Origin: Pseudomonadota bacterium
GTDB taxonomy: Bacteria; Pseudomonadota; Gammaproteobacteria; Pseudomonadales; UBA5518
Assembly: GCA_022705125.1 (NCBI GenBank)
Contig: JAKJFB010000029.1
Span: 1-14,919 of the forward strand
Reading direction: 5' to 3'
DNA length: 14,919 nucleotides
Shown: positions 1-7,560 of the stretch, one piece after another
How positions within the stretch are numbered: the first letter of the stretch is position 1
Layout of the letters: the number at the start of each line of letters is the position of its first letter
Notes under the pieces: generated by a model
Database searches by the model: none
The model's input: the letters and a program-made list of their open reading frames with translations, nothing else
Told to the model about the DNA's origin: nothing
Position numbers and translations under genes: made by a program

Positions 1-924
1 GACGATACCGCTGAGCGCCTCGGCGCGCGCGAAGCGTCCCACGTTGTCGAGGAAGCCCGCCAGCAGCGCCGCGAAGGCCTGCGGTGCGCTCCACGAGATG
101 TGGGGGCTCAGCCGCACACGCGGGTGCGTGTAGAGCCAGTGCCCCTCGGGCAGGGGCTCGGGTTCGGCCACATCGAGCGAGGCGCAGGCGACCCGCCCCG
201 CGTCGAGCGCCACGCGCAGCGCCTCCTGGTCCACCAGCGCGCCGCGCGCCACGTTCACGAGGTGCACGCCGGGCTTCATGCGCGCCAGCGCCGCGGCATC
301 GATGAAATGCCGCGTCGCCGGCGTGGACGGCAGGCACAGCACGAGGTGATCGGCGCGCTCGCACAGTTCCTCCTTCGTGCGCAGCATTTCGACGCCGGGC
401 GGTGGCTCGGAGCGCGGCGAGCGCGCCAGCGCTACCACCTGCATGCCGAAGGCCGCCGCGCGCGAAGCCACCGCCGCGCCGATGCCACCGCAGCCGGCAA
501 GGCCCAGCGTCCTGCCGGCCAGCGTGCCGAGGTTCGCCTGCCACATCCGCGCCGGGGCCGCGCTGATCCAGGACTGCGGCAACTGCTTTTCGAACGCCAG
601 CATCATCGCCAGCACCCACTCCGCGATGGGCACGGCGCTGGCACCGCGCGAGCAGGTGATCGTGACCTGCGGCGGCACCAGATGCAGCGGGAAGCTGTCC
701 ACCCCGGTGCCGAACACGTGCAGCCAGCGCAACCCGCTTGCCGCGGCGAGCAGCGCCTCCAGCCGGGGGTTGCCCAGCGCCGTCGTCAGCAGCGCCGCGC
801 CCGGCAGGTGCGCCGGCAGCGGCTCGTCCGCCGCCACGCCGAGCAGGCGGGCTCCGGCGCCCTGGCGCGCGATGGCATCGGCAAGTCCCGGCATCTCGAA
901 ATCGCTCAGTATCGTCAGTTCCAT
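1..924 (-). CDS. D-2-hydroxyacid dehydrogenase, NAD(P)-binding (3' end beyond window)
   Basis: Probable cytoplasmic oxidoreductase interconverting a 2-hydroxy acid and a 2-oxo acid with NAD(P)H. The 308 codons from ATG 924 run to the window edge without a stop; family members are about 310-330 residues, so only the last few are missing. The Rossmann fingerprint GCGGIG is at residues 144-149. The three family catalytic residues are all present: Arg227 in NVARGALVD, Glu254 in DVAEPEPLP and His275 in SPHISWS. The N-terminal substrate domain is short, as in the GhrA-like branch. A GGAG lies 8-9 nt before the start. The gene sits 35 nt downstream of the serine hydrolase on the same strand, so co-transcription is likely. 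The substrate cannot be read from sequence; glyoxylate/hydroxypyruvate reductase is one possibility. Confidence 0.9.
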   Translation of the reverse strand, partial: MELTILSDFEMPGLADAIARQGAGARLLGVAADEPLPAHLPGAALLTTALGNPRLEALLAAASGLRWLHVFGTGVDSFPLHLVPPQVTITCSRGASAVPIAEWVLAMMLAFEKQLPQSWISAAPARMWQANLGTLAGRTLGLAGCGGIGAAVASRAAAFGMQVVALARSPRSEPPPGVEMLRTKEELCERADHLVLCLPSTPATRHFIDAAALARMKPGVHLVNVARGALVDQEALRVALDAGRVACASLDVAEPEPLPEGHWLYTHPRVRLSPHISWSAPQAFAALLAGFLDNVGRFARAEALSGIV

Positions 925-959
925 CCGGGGTCTCCGTATCAACGCCCGCGCGGCGGGTC

Positions 960-2093
960 TCAGCCAATGCACTCGTACAGCGCGCGCACCAGCGAGGCGG
1001 CGCGCGGATCACCGCCTGCCTCGAAGCGCATGCGGTTCATCACGTAGGCGAACGCCAGCCCTGCCTCCGGATCGGCAAAGCCCAGCGAGCCTCCGGCGCC
1101 CGGGTGCCCGAACGCGTTCGGCCCGCAGTCGGGCCCGAGCATCGGCGGCAGGCTGAATCCCAGGCCGAAACAGGTCTCGACGAGAATGACCCTGTCGGGA
1201 CCCCGCGAGACCACGCGCGTCGCCTCGCGCACCGTCCCGGGTCGCAGCAGCCGGATGCCGTCGACCTCTCCGATCGTCGCCGCGTAGAGCCGCGCGAGCG
1301 CGCGCGCCGAGCCCACGCCGTTGGACGAGGGCATCTCGGCGGCGAGAACGTCGTCGCGGTTCCACATCTCGTTGTAGCCGAACAGTCCCGAGGGCCCGGT
1401 CATGACGCGCACCGTGAGGCTGTTGGCGCCGAGCGCCGCCGCGGCGGAATGGTCGGCATCGGGCGGCACCAGGCGCGCGCAGCGCGCGCGTTCCGTGGCC
1501 GGCAGGCCGACCCGGTAGTCAAGGCCCAGCGGCGCGCAGACCGTGCGGGCCAGATGCTGTCCCGCGCTCTCGCCGGTGATGCGCCGGATGATCTCGCCGA
1601 GGATCCAGCCGAAGCTGCGGGCGTGGTAGCCGTGCGCGCTGCCGGGCTCCCACTCGGGCGCCTGCGCCGCGATCGCCTCGACCACCGGATCCCAGGCCAG
1701 CACATCGGCCAGCGCGAGATCGCCCGCGACCGCGGCCAGACCCGCCCGGTGCGAGAGCACCATGCGCGTGGTGATGCGCTCCTTGCCCGCCGCAGCGAAT
1801 TCCGGCCAGTAGCGCGCCACCGGCGCATCGATGTCGAGCAGGCCCTGTTCGGCCAGGCGGTGGATGCAGACCGCGGTCGGGCCCTTGGCAGCCGAGAACA
1901 CCAGCTGCACCGTGTCCTGCCGCCACGGTATTCCCGCCACCGGATCGGCGGTTCCACCCCAGATGTCGACCACCGGACGTCCGTGCAGGTAGACGCAGCA
2001 TGCCGCGCCGATGTCGCCGTGAGCCGTGAAGTTGTGCGCGAAGGCCTCGAGCACGCGCTCGAAGCCGGGCTCTGTCAATCCGCTGACGTCCAT
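960..2093 (-). CDS. Serine hydrolase, beta-lactamase fold (family VIII esterase / EstB-like)
   Basis: 377-residue penicillin-binding-protein-like hydrolase. The SxxK motif with the nucleophile is S67-A-A-K70, the catalytic Tyr is Y156 in HGYHARSFGW, and the third motif is H330-PGAGGS, replacing the KTG of true beta-lactamases. That pattern is typical of family VIII carboxylesterases (EstB type), so an esterase acting on short-chain or small-molecule esters is more likely than an antibiotic-hydrolysing enzyme. There is no signal peptide, so it is probably cytoplasmic. I start at ATG 2093 because an AGGGG Shine-Dalgarno lies about 6 nt upstream and homology-like sequence begins at once; the frame stays open 44 codons further upstream but that stretch looks non-coding. 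The dehydrogenase follows 35 nt downstream. The natural substrate is unknown. Confidence 0.92.
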   Translation of the reverse strand: MDVSGLTEPGFERVLEAFAHNFTAHGDIGAACCVYLHGRPVVDIWGGTADPVAGIPWRQDTVQLVFSAAKGPTAVCIHRLAEQGLLDIDAPVARYWPEFAAAGKERITTRMVLSHRAGLAAVAGDLALADVLAWDPVVEAIAAQAPEWEPGSAHGYHARSFGWILGEIIRRITGESAGQHLARTVCAPLGLDYRVGLPATERARCARLVPPDADHSAAAALGANSLTVRVMTGPSGLFGYNEMWNRDDVLAAEMPSSNGVGSARALARLYAATIGEVDGIRLLRPGTVREATRVVSRGPDRVILVETCFGLGFSLPPMLGPDCGPNAFGHPGAGGSLGFADPEAGLAFAYVMNRMRFEAGGDPRAASLVRALYECIG

Positions 2094-2159
2094 AGCCGCC
2101 CCTGACGCACACACGTTGGTGACGCCATTGTGCCACCGCGCGCGCGGCAAGTGGATCGT

Positions 2160-2179
2160 GCCCCCGCCGCAACGGGGGC
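2160..2179 (-). terminator. GC hairpin downstream of dps, possible terminator
   Basis: A perfect 7-bp stem (GCCCCCG at 2160-2166 paired with CGGGGGC at 2173-2179) closes a 6-nt loop just 5 nt beyond the dps stop codon. On the dps strand no run of T follows, so it is not a classical intrinsic terminator; it may instead stabilise the 3' end of the dps mRNA or work with Rho. The position between dps and the hydrolase gene supports some 3'-end role. The other bases between 2094 and 2184 show nothing else I can name. Confidence 0.4.
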
Positions 2180-2184
2180 GTCGA

Positions 2185-2670
2185 TCAGTCCAGCATGCTG
2201 CGCAGCATCCAGGCGTTCTTCTCATGCACCTGCAGGCGCTGCGTCAGCAGGTCCGCGGAGGGCTCGTCGTGCGCCTCGGCCGCCTCCGGGATCAGGCTGC
2301 GCGCCGTGCGGATCACCGCTTCCTGGCCATCGACCAGGCGCTCGATCATGCCGATGGCATCGGGACTGCCGTCTTCCTCCGTGATCACCGTGAGTGCGGC
2401 GTATTCCCGGTAGGACCCGGGCGCGCGGAACCCCAGCGCGCGGATGCGCTCGGCGATCTGGTCCACCGCGAGCGCAAGCTCGTTGTATTGCAGCTCGAAC
2501 ATCTGGTGCAGCGTGTTGAACATCGGTCCCGTGACGTTCCAGTGATAGTTGTGCGTCTTGAGGTAGAGCGTGTAGGTATCTGCGAGCAGGCGCGACAGGC
2601 CCTGCGCGATCGCAGCGCGTTGCTCGCGCGGAATGCCGATGTCGATGTCGCGAATTCCGGACTGTTTCAT
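2185..2670 (-). CDS. dps: Dps-family DNA-protecting ferritin
   Basis: 161-residue protein forming, by family, a dodecameric shell that oxidises Fe(II) with hydrogen peroxide, stores the iron, and protects DNA in stress and stationary phase. The inter-subunit ferroxidase ligands are all seen at canonical spacing: His43 and His55 (NYHWNVTGP...LHQMFE), Glu59, Asp70 and Glu74 ([11 protein letters not shown]). These match His51, His63, Asp67, Asp78 and Glu82 of E. coli Dps. The N-terminus is short and carries few lysines, so non-specific DNA binding may be weaker than in E. coli Dps. The start at ATG 2670 has a strong GGAGGA 7 nt upstream; the open frame further upstream runs through the AT-rich promoter. 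It is divergent from oxyR, the expected activator. Confidence 0.95.
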   Translation of the reverse strand: MKQSGIRDIDIGIPREQRAAIAQGLSRLLADTYTLYLKTHNYHWNVTGPMFNTLHQMFELQYNELALAVDQIAERIRALGFRAPGSYREYAALTVITEEDGSPDAIGMIERLVDGQEAVIRTARSLIPEAAEAHDEPSADLLTQRLQVHEKNAWMLRSMLD

Positions 2671-2748
2671 TTGCGTTCCTCCATGCCCGCATCGCAGGCT
2701 GTTTGACACGGGCGCCATTCTGGCGCCGGCAAAATAAATTGTGAAATT

Positions 2749-2770
2749 GATTGAATTTAGTGATTCAATC
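2749..2770. promoter_or_regulatory. Perfect dyad in the dps/oxyR divergent promoter region, candidate OxyR site
   Basis: The dps/oxyR spacer (2671-2797) changes sharply to AT-rich sequence over about 2731-2785. Inside it, GATTGAAT (2749-2756) and ATTCAATC (2763-2770) form a perfect 8-bp inverted repeat around a 6-nt spacer. LysR-type regulators bind dyads in divergent promoters, and OxyR commonly controls both itself and dps, so this is the obvious operator candidate. It does not match the E. coli OxyR ATAG-N7-CTAT consensus, so assignment to OxyR is inference. I could not pick convincing -35/-10 pairs for either gene, although TTGAAT and TTGTGA hexamers occur. Confidence 0.5.
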
Positions 2771-2797
2771 TGTTTTCTGAATGATGAGGAGAGACGC

Positions 2798-3721
2798 ATG
2801 AGCCACATGCCCACGCTGCGCCAGCTGCGCTATTTCGTCGCGCTGGTCCGTCATCGTCACTTCGGCCGCGCCGCCGCGGAGTGCCACGTGTCGCAGTCGG
2901 CGTTCTCGATCGCGATCCGCGAGCTCGAGACTCAGCTCGAGCTGAGCCTGGTCGACCGCACATCGAAACAGGTCACGATCACGGCGGTGGGGCAGGAAGT
3001 GGCCGTGCTCGCCAGGCACACGCTCGCCGACGCCGAGGAACTGGTGGAATTCGCGCAACGCGAGCGCTCGCCGCTGGCGCGGCGCATCAACCTCGGTGTC
3101 ATCCCGACCATCGCGCCCTTCCTGCTGCCGCGCGTGATGCCGGCCGCGAGCGCGCGCTTTGCGCACATGAAGTTGTACCTGCGCGAGGAAACGACCGAGC
3201 GGCTGCTGGCCTCGCTGTTCGACGGCCAGCTCGACCTGCTGTTGCTGGCTCTGCCCTGGGACATCCGCAACGCGGAGGTCCTGCCGCTGTTCCGCGATCC
3301 CTTCCGGCTTGCCTGCCGCGCCGGCTCGCCCCTGCTCGAAAAGGGGCGGCTGCGCGCCGATCAGCTAGCGCCCGAGAGCGTGCTGCTGCTGGAAGACGGG
3401 CACTGCCTGCGCGATCACGCGCTCTCGGCCTGCCGGCTGCGCCGCCCCGACAAGCTGAACCGCTTCGCGGCAAGCAGCCTCTATACCCTGGTACAGATGG
3501 TGGCGGCGGACCTCGGCGTCACCTACCTGCCCGCCATGGCCGAAGGCTCGTCGCTGCTGGAGGGCACCGGTATCGAGACCCATGCGCTCGACAACAAGTC
3601 CTACCGTGACATCGGTCTGGTGTGGCGCGAGGGCAGCGCGCGAGCGGCGGAGTTCCGTGAATTCGGCCAGTTCATCAACGAATGCCGGCCCCCGGGAGTG
3701 ATCGACCTGTCCAGACGCTGA
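2798..3721 (+). CDS. oxyR: OxyR-type LysR-family peroxide-sensing regulator
   Basis: 307-residue LysR-type activator. The N-terminal winged helix-turn-helix covers about residues 6-65 ([11 protein letters not shown]...[13 protein letters not shown]) and the effector domain about 95-300. The peroxide switch is visible as [12 protein letters not shown] with Cys203 and Cys212, nine residues apart as are Cys199 and Cys208 of E. coli OxyR. Hydrogen peroxide would form a disulfide there and turn on antioxidant genes. ATG 2798 is chosen for its AGGAG 6 nt upstream; the same frame is open 19 codons earlier but that runs through the promoter dyad. ATG 2807 is a weaker alternative. Divergent dps supports the identification. 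In 3722-3771 after the stop I see no convincing terminator. Confidence 0.95.
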   Translation: MSHMPTLRQLRYFVALVRHRHFGRAAAECHVSQSAFSIAIRELETQLELSLVDRTSKQVTITAVGQEVAVLARHTLADAEELVEFAQRERSPLARRINLGVIPTIAPFLLPRVMPAASARFAHMKLYLREETTERLLASLFDGQLDLLLLALPWDIRNAEVLPLFRDPFRLACRAGSPLLEKGRLRADQLAPESVLLLEDGHCLRDHALSACRLRRPDKLNRFAASSLYTLVQMVAADLGVTYLPAMAEGSSLLEGTGIETHALDNKSYRDIGLVWREGSARAAEFREFGQFINECRPPGVIDLSRR

Positions 3722-3771
3722 GGTCCTGCTCACCGGGCATCTCGGGGCACCCTGGGCCTCCGGTCGCGGCC

Positions 3772-3799
3772 TTGCCAACAAGTAACTGGATCATATAGT
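3772..3799 (+). promoter_or_regulatory. Sigma70-like promoter of the double-MarR/efflux operon
   Basis: TTGCCA (3772-3777) and TATAGT (3794-3799) are separated by 16 nt, a near-consensus sigma70 arrangement standing out in very GC-rich DNA. It predicts transcription starting near 3806, about 14 nt before the GTG start at 3820. No other promoter of this quality is visible before the three efflux genes. Confidence 0.6.
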
Positions 3800-3820
3800 C
3801 ACGCAGGAATATATTATATG
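3792..3820. promoter_or_regulatory. Inverted repeat over the -10 region, candidate MarR operator
   Basis: CATATA (3792-3797) and TATATG (3815-3820) form a 6+6 bp inverted repeat with a 17-nt spacer. It overlaps the -10 box and ends on the start codon region. A perfect 8-bp palindrome AATATATT (3808-3815) lies inside. MarR-family repressors commonly bind AT-rich dyads placed so as to block their own promoter, so autoregulation is plausible. This is inference from position and symmetry only. Confidence 0.4.
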
Positions 3821-4848
3821 TGCATTACTATTTACGTCATCCCATGTCGCTTCCGGATTTCGAACAGAACTGCGCCTTCCTCATCCACGACACGGCGCGC
3901 CTGATCCGGCGCCGTTTCGGGCTGTCGATACGCGATCTCCAACTGACCCAGGCAAAATGGCGGGTACTCACCACCCTGATGGAACGCCCCGGCATCAGCC
4001 AGTCGGAGCTGGCCGAGCGGCTGGACATCGAAAAGGCGCCGCTGGGGCTCGCGCTGGACTGGCTGGAACAGGCCGGCTGGATCGAGCGCAAGGCCGACCC
4101 GGCCGACCGCAGGGTACGCCGCGCCGCGCTGCTGCCCAGGGCCGAACCGGCCCTGGCGCGGATGTCCGAACGATTCCGTGCCATCGAGGCCAACTACCTG
4201 CGCGGCTTTGATGCCGAGGAGGTCGCGCAGATGCTGGAAAGCCTCCTGGTCATCCGTGACGCGCTGCGCGCCGCAGCGCCGACGTCCGCCTCCGCCGCGC
4301 GGACCGTAGCTATTGCCGCACCGGCCGCCGACACTGTCACCGGAACCACTGCCACTACCGGCACTGCCGGCACCACCACCACGAACGCCACGACCGAAAC
4401 CTACGTGAGCGTGCTGTTCGAGTGCGCGCGCCTGCTGACCCGGCGCTTCGATGCCCGGCTCGCGGAAATGGGCTTCACGCGCAATCAATGGCTGGTCATG
4501 AACACGGTGTACCGCAACGAAGGGATGCGCCAGACCGCGATAGCGGATGCCACCGAGATCGGGGCGGCGCCGCTCGGCAAGGTGATCGACGCCCTGCAGG
4601 CGGACGGCTGGCTGGATCGGCGCGCCGATCCGCGCGACCGGCGTGCCAAACGGCTGTTCCTGACCCGCCGCGCCCATCACCTGCTCAGCGGCAAGCGCCA
4701 GCGCTTCGAGCAACTGCATGCCGCGCTGCTGCAGCCGCTCGGGCCTCGGCGCACGCAACTGCTCGTGAACAGCCTCGGCTGGATCCGCCAGCGCCTGCTC
4801 GAGGAATCCCCCCAGGCCACAGAATCCCGATTTGCCGGAGCACACTGA
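3820..4848 (+). CDS. Tandem-fused double MarR-family transcriptional regulator
   Basis: 342-residue protein with two complete MarR domains in one chain; ordinary MarR proteins are about 140-170 residues and dimerise. Domain 1 is about residues 12-150 and domain 2 about 195-328. They align without gaps at an offset of 177 residues; over 43-112 versus 220-289 I count 28 identities in 70. Both keep the winged-helix pattern APLG...D.L...GW..R.ADP.DRR. Residues 151-194 form an Ala/Thr-rich linker. It probably folds as a covalent pseudo-dimer repressing the efflux genes, as EmrR represses emrAB. The start is GTG 3820, with CAGGA about 11 nt upstream; ATG 3844 is an alternative without a Shine-Dalgarno. 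The stop overlaps the next start (TGATG). Confidence 0.88.
   Translation: MHYYLRHPMSLPDFEQNCAFLIHDTARLIRRRFGLSIRDLQLTQAKWRVLTTLMERPGISQSELAERLDIEKAPLGLALDWLEQAGWIERKADPADRRVRRAALLPRAEPALARMSERFRAIEANYLRGFDAEEVAQMLESLLVIRDALRAAAPTSASAARTVAIAAPAADTVTGTTATTGTAGTTTTNATTETYVSVLFECARLLTRRFDARLAEMGFTRNQWLVMNTVYRNEGMRQTAIADATEIGAAPLGKVIDALQADGWLDRRADPRDRRAKRLFLTRRAHHLLSGKRQRFEQLHAALLQPLGPRRTQLLVNSLGWIRQRLLEESPQATESRFAGAH
4330..4401 (+). repeat. Low-complexity ACN-rich coding tract (Thr/Ala/Gly linker)
   Basis: Codons 171-194 of the double-MarR gene are dominated by threonine (ACC, ACT, ACG) with alanine and glycine between, giving near-repeats such as ACTGCC and ACTACCGGC/ACTGCCGGC, then ACC-ACC-ACC-ACG. 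The tract encodes most of the flexible linker joining the two MarR domains. Such tracts can change length by slippage in multiples of three bases, so linker length may differ between strains. Confidence 0.6.
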
Positions 4849-5969
4849 TGTCCGCAGACAACCAAGCGCAATCCGCCGAGCATCGACTCGTGATGAACCA
4901 GCGCGCACGCCGCCGCGCGCTGCTGGTCGCCGCGACCGTGGCACTGGGTATCGCCACTGCCTGGTGGCTGTACCAGCGGTACACGCACGTCTTCAGCGAG
5001 GACGCGCGCATCGCCACCAGCATGATCGAGGTGAGCGCCAAGGTCGCCGGGCAGGTCGTGGAATTCCCCGTCTCGCAGGGCGATGAACTGCTGCCCGGCG
5101 CGCTGATCGCACAGATCGACGATCGCGCCGCGCGCCTCACGCTCGCCGAGCTCGAGGCCCAGTTCCAGTCCATGGAATCGGCCTGCCAGCGCCTCGAGGT
5201 GCAGATCGACATGGTCGATCGCGAGTCCGGTGGCCAGCTGAGCTCGGCCAAGTCGCACCTCGACGCCGTGCAGGCCTCGCTCGCCTCCGCCAGGTCCGAC
5301 CTGCAGTTCAAGCAGGGCGAATGGGAGCGCGCGCAGTCACTGCGGGAACGCCAGATCATCTCGCAGCAGCAGTGGGAGAACGCCCGCAACGCGCACCAGC
5401 AGTCCGAGCAGCTCCACCAGCGTGCGCTGGCCGAAGTCGAGAGCGCCCGCGGCAACGTCGTGGAAGCCGAGGCCGGGCAGAGCCGGATCCAGGTGCTCGC
5501 GAACGAACTGCGGGGGCTGCAGCACGAACGCGACCGCATCCGCGCCTCGATCGACAAGCAGAAGGTGATGATCGGCGACTTGCGCATCACCAGCGCCGGC
5601 AAGGGCACCGTCGACGAGACCTTCGTGCACGTGGGCGAGTACGTGGTGCCCGGGCAGCGGCTGCTGCTGATGCACGATCCCCAGCGCATCTGGGTCGATG
5701 CGAACATCCGGGAGACCGAGATCCGCCATGTCGAGCCGGGCGACCAGGTCACGATCAGCGTCGATGCCTACCCCGACCGCGAGTTCCGCGGCGAAGTGGT
5801 GCGCGTGGGGCAGTCCGCCACCAGCCAGTTCTCGCTGCTGCCGAATACCAACCCGAGCGGTAATTTCACCAAGGTCACGCAGCGCCTGCCGGTGAAGATC
5901 ACGATCGAACCGGCGGACGAGCTGCTGCGCCCGGGCATGATGGTCGAGGTCGCGATTGACATCCGCTGA
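4848..5969 (+). CDS. emrA: HlyD/EmrA-type membrane fusion (periplasmic adaptor) protein
   Basis: 373-residue adaptor that, by family, links an inner-membrane MFS pump to the outer membrane so drugs leave the cell without entering the periplasm. One membrane segment lies at about residues 23-43 (RALLVAATVALGIATAWWLY), after a cytoplasmic N-terminus. A first lipoyl half follows at 60-92 (IEVSAKVAGQVVEF...LIAQIDD), a long Gln/Glu/Arg-rich coiled coil at about 95-240, the second lipoyl half at 243-276, and a beta-barrel domain to the C-terminus. The layout and length fit EmrA. ATG 4848 shares its A with the regulator's stop codon and has GGAG 7 nt upstream. The last 14 nt overlap the pump gene. 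The exported compounds cannot be told from sequence. Confidence 0.92.
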   Translation: MSADNQAQSAEHRLVMNQRARRRALLVAATVALGIATAWWLYQRYTHVFSEDARIATSMIEVSAKVAGQVVEFPVSQGDELLPGALIAQIDDRAARLTLAELEAQFQSMESACQRLEVQIDMVDRESGGQLSSAKSHLDAVQASLASARSDLQFKQGEWERAQSLRERQIISQQQWENARNAHQQSEQLHQRALAEVESARGNVVEAEAGQSRIQVLANELRGLQHERDRIRASIDKQKVMIGDLRITSAGKGTVDETFVHVGEYVVPGQRLLLMHDPQRIWVDANIRETEIRHVEPGDQVTISVDAYPDREFRGEVVRVGQSATSQFSLLPNTNPSGNFTKVTQRLPVKITIEPADELLRPGMMVEVAIDIR

Positions 5970-7560
5970 CGACGAGGTAGAGAGCTACATCGCGCGGCTG
6001 CCGCCGAACACGGGCTTCGCTACGGGCTTTCGCGCCTGGGGCCTCAAGTACCGCTGGTTCGCGCTGCTCACGATCGTCGCCGGCAACATCGCCGCGCTGC
6101 TCGCCGGTACGATCGTCAACGTCGCGATTCCCGACATCATGGGAGCCTTCGGCATCAGCCAGGTCGACGCCCAGTGGCTGTCGACGGCGAACCTGGCCGC
6201 GGCAACGGTAGCGATGCTCGCGAGCTCGTGGATGGTGCGCGTGCTGGGGCTGCGCCAGACCGTGCACATCACGACCTACCTGCTGCTCGCCGGCTCGCTG
6301 CTCGGCGGGCTGGCCACCAACACCGGGATCATGATCGTCGCCCGCATCATGCAGGGCATCACCGCCGGCGTGCTCACCCCGGTGTCCACGATGCTCATCT
6401 TCCAGGTGTTCCTGCCCGGCAGGCAGGGTGTTGCGATCGGCATCACCTCGGTCGGCGCCATCCTCGCGCCGGCGATGGGCCCGGCGATCGGCGGCGTGCT
6501 GATCGATACGTACAGCTGGCGCTACGTGTTCTATGCCGGCATCCCGTTCTCGCTGCTGACGCTGGCCGCTTCCTCGTTCTTCATGCCCACCCGCCAGCCA
6601 TTGCCCACCCGCGTCCCCTTCGACTGGAGCGGCATGATCGCGCTCAGCGTGGCGCTGATCGCGCTGCTCGTCGGACTCAGCAACGGCGAGAAGGAGGGTT
6701 GGGGATCGGACTACATCCTCGGCTGCTTCGCCGTCGCGCTGGTGTCCGGCGCGGGCTTCGTGTGGTGGCAGCTGCGCACCGAGCACCCGCTGCTCGACCT
6801 CGGGCTGTTCGCGAACCGCAACTTCACGATCATGACGACCAACAGCTTCGTCTTCGGCGCCGGCCTCTTCGCCTCGACCTACCTGGTGCCGGTGTTCCTG
6901 CAACTGGTGCAACACCTGAGCCCGACCCGGGCGGGCGCGCTGATGATTCCGCCCGGCATCGCAATGGCACTGCTCTTTCCGTTTGCCGGCAAGCTCGCCG
7001 AGGTGCTCGACCACCGCCTGCTGATCAGCGGCGGCATCGCCTTCTTCGCGACTTCGTTCTGGCTCATGTCCGGCGCCGACGCCAATACCGGCTTCTGGGC
7101 GCTCGCCTGGTGGCTCGTGCTGAGCCGCCTGGGGATCGGGCTGGTGATACCGGCGTTGCAGCTCGGCGCGCTCAGCCACATCGAGATCAGCCGGCTGAGC
7201 CAGGCCTCGGCCGCGTTCAACTTCATGCGCCAGCTCGGCGGCGCATTCGGCGTGAACCTGATGTCGGTGGTGCTCGAGCGGCGCCACATCTACCACGCCG
7301 ACTACCTGCTGTCGACGCAGACCTACGGCAGCAGCGAGACGTTGAACATGCTGGGCCTGCTGCGCGGCATGTCGCATACGCTGGGATTCGCCGGCACCGA
7401 GGAATGGCATGCCGCGCGCGCCTTCCTGCAGGGCATGGTGCAGCAGCAGGCGCTCGCCGCGGCATTCCGCGACAGCTTCGTGATCCTCGCGATCGCCTTC
7501 CTGCTGACGCTGATACCCACGCTGGCGCTCAAGCCGCGCAAGGCCGTCCAGGGCCGCTGA
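5956..7560 (+). CDS. emrB: EmrB-type MFS multidrug transporter, DHA2 (14-TM) family
   Basis: 534-residue inner-membrane proton-driven exporter with about 14 hydrophobic segments spread from residue 35 to 528. The DHA2 first-helix signature (AGTIVNVAIPDIMGAF, 50-65) and the antiporter motif C (GAILAPAMGPAIGG, 167-180) are both clear. It would pump hydrophobic drugs or weak acids with the EmrA-type adaptor encoded just before it. The start is an unusual TTG at 5956, inside the end of the adaptor gene, preceded by GAGGT 6 nt upstream; no ATG or GTG occurs nearby before the first helix, so TTG is the only sensible start. The 14-nt overlap and rare start suggest translational coupling that sets pump below adaptor. 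The stop directly abuts the converging PilZ stop. Confidence 0.93.
   Translation: MTSADDEVESYIARLPPNTGFATGFRAWGLKYRWFALLTIVAGNIAALLAGTIVNVAIPDIMGAFGISQVDAQWLSTANLAAATVAMLASSWMVRVLGLRQTVHITTYLLLAGSLLGGLATNTGIMIVARIMQGITAGVLTPVSTMLIFQVFLPGRQGVAIGITSVGAILAPAMGPAIGGVLIDTYSWRYVFYAGIPFSLLTLAASSFFMPTRQPLPTRVPFDWSGMIALSVALIALLVGLSNGEKEGWGSDYILGCFAVALVSGAGFVWWQLRTEHPLLDLGLFANRNFTIMTTNSFVFGAGLFASTYLVPVFLQLVQHLSPTRAGALMIPPGIAMALLFPFAGKLAEVLDHRLLISGGIAFFATSFWLMSGADANTGFWALAWWLVLSRLGIGLVIPALQLGALSHIEISRLSQASAAFNFMRQLGGAFGVNLMSVVLERRHIYHADYLLSTQTYGSSETLNMLGLLRGMSHTLGFAGTEEWHAARAFLQGMVQQQALAAAFRDSFVILAIAFLLTLIPTLALKPRKAVQGR

Noticed and set aside
100..2706. Long plus-strand open frames across 100-1047, 738-2105 and 2026-2706
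   Set aside because: They are antisense to the dehydrogenase, serine hydrolase and dps, all of which carry intact family motifs. The translations are Arg/Ala/His-rich with no recognisable domain, as expected from high-GC shadow frames.
3722..3771. Terminator after oxyR
   Set aside because: Only long-loop or broken stems can be drawn, and no T-run follows.
4330..4401. Short repeat tract as a CRISPR or VNTR locus outside a gene
   Set aside because: The repeats are codon-length and in frame within the double-MarR gene, with no spacers or constant repeat unit.
4422..4847. N-terminal extension of the HlyD/EmrA protein back to 4422
   Set aside because: It would overlap the second MarR domain in another frame and shows no homology-like content; ATG 4848 has a proper Shine-Dalgarno and stop-start overlap.
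5899..7410. 503-codon minus-strand frame antisense to the MFS gene, and a 513-codon plus-strand frame at 6174-7715
   Set aside because: The first is rich in His, Gln, Glu and Arg, the second in Arg, Ala and Pro; neither has membrane or domain pattern. The MFS frame explains the sequence fully.
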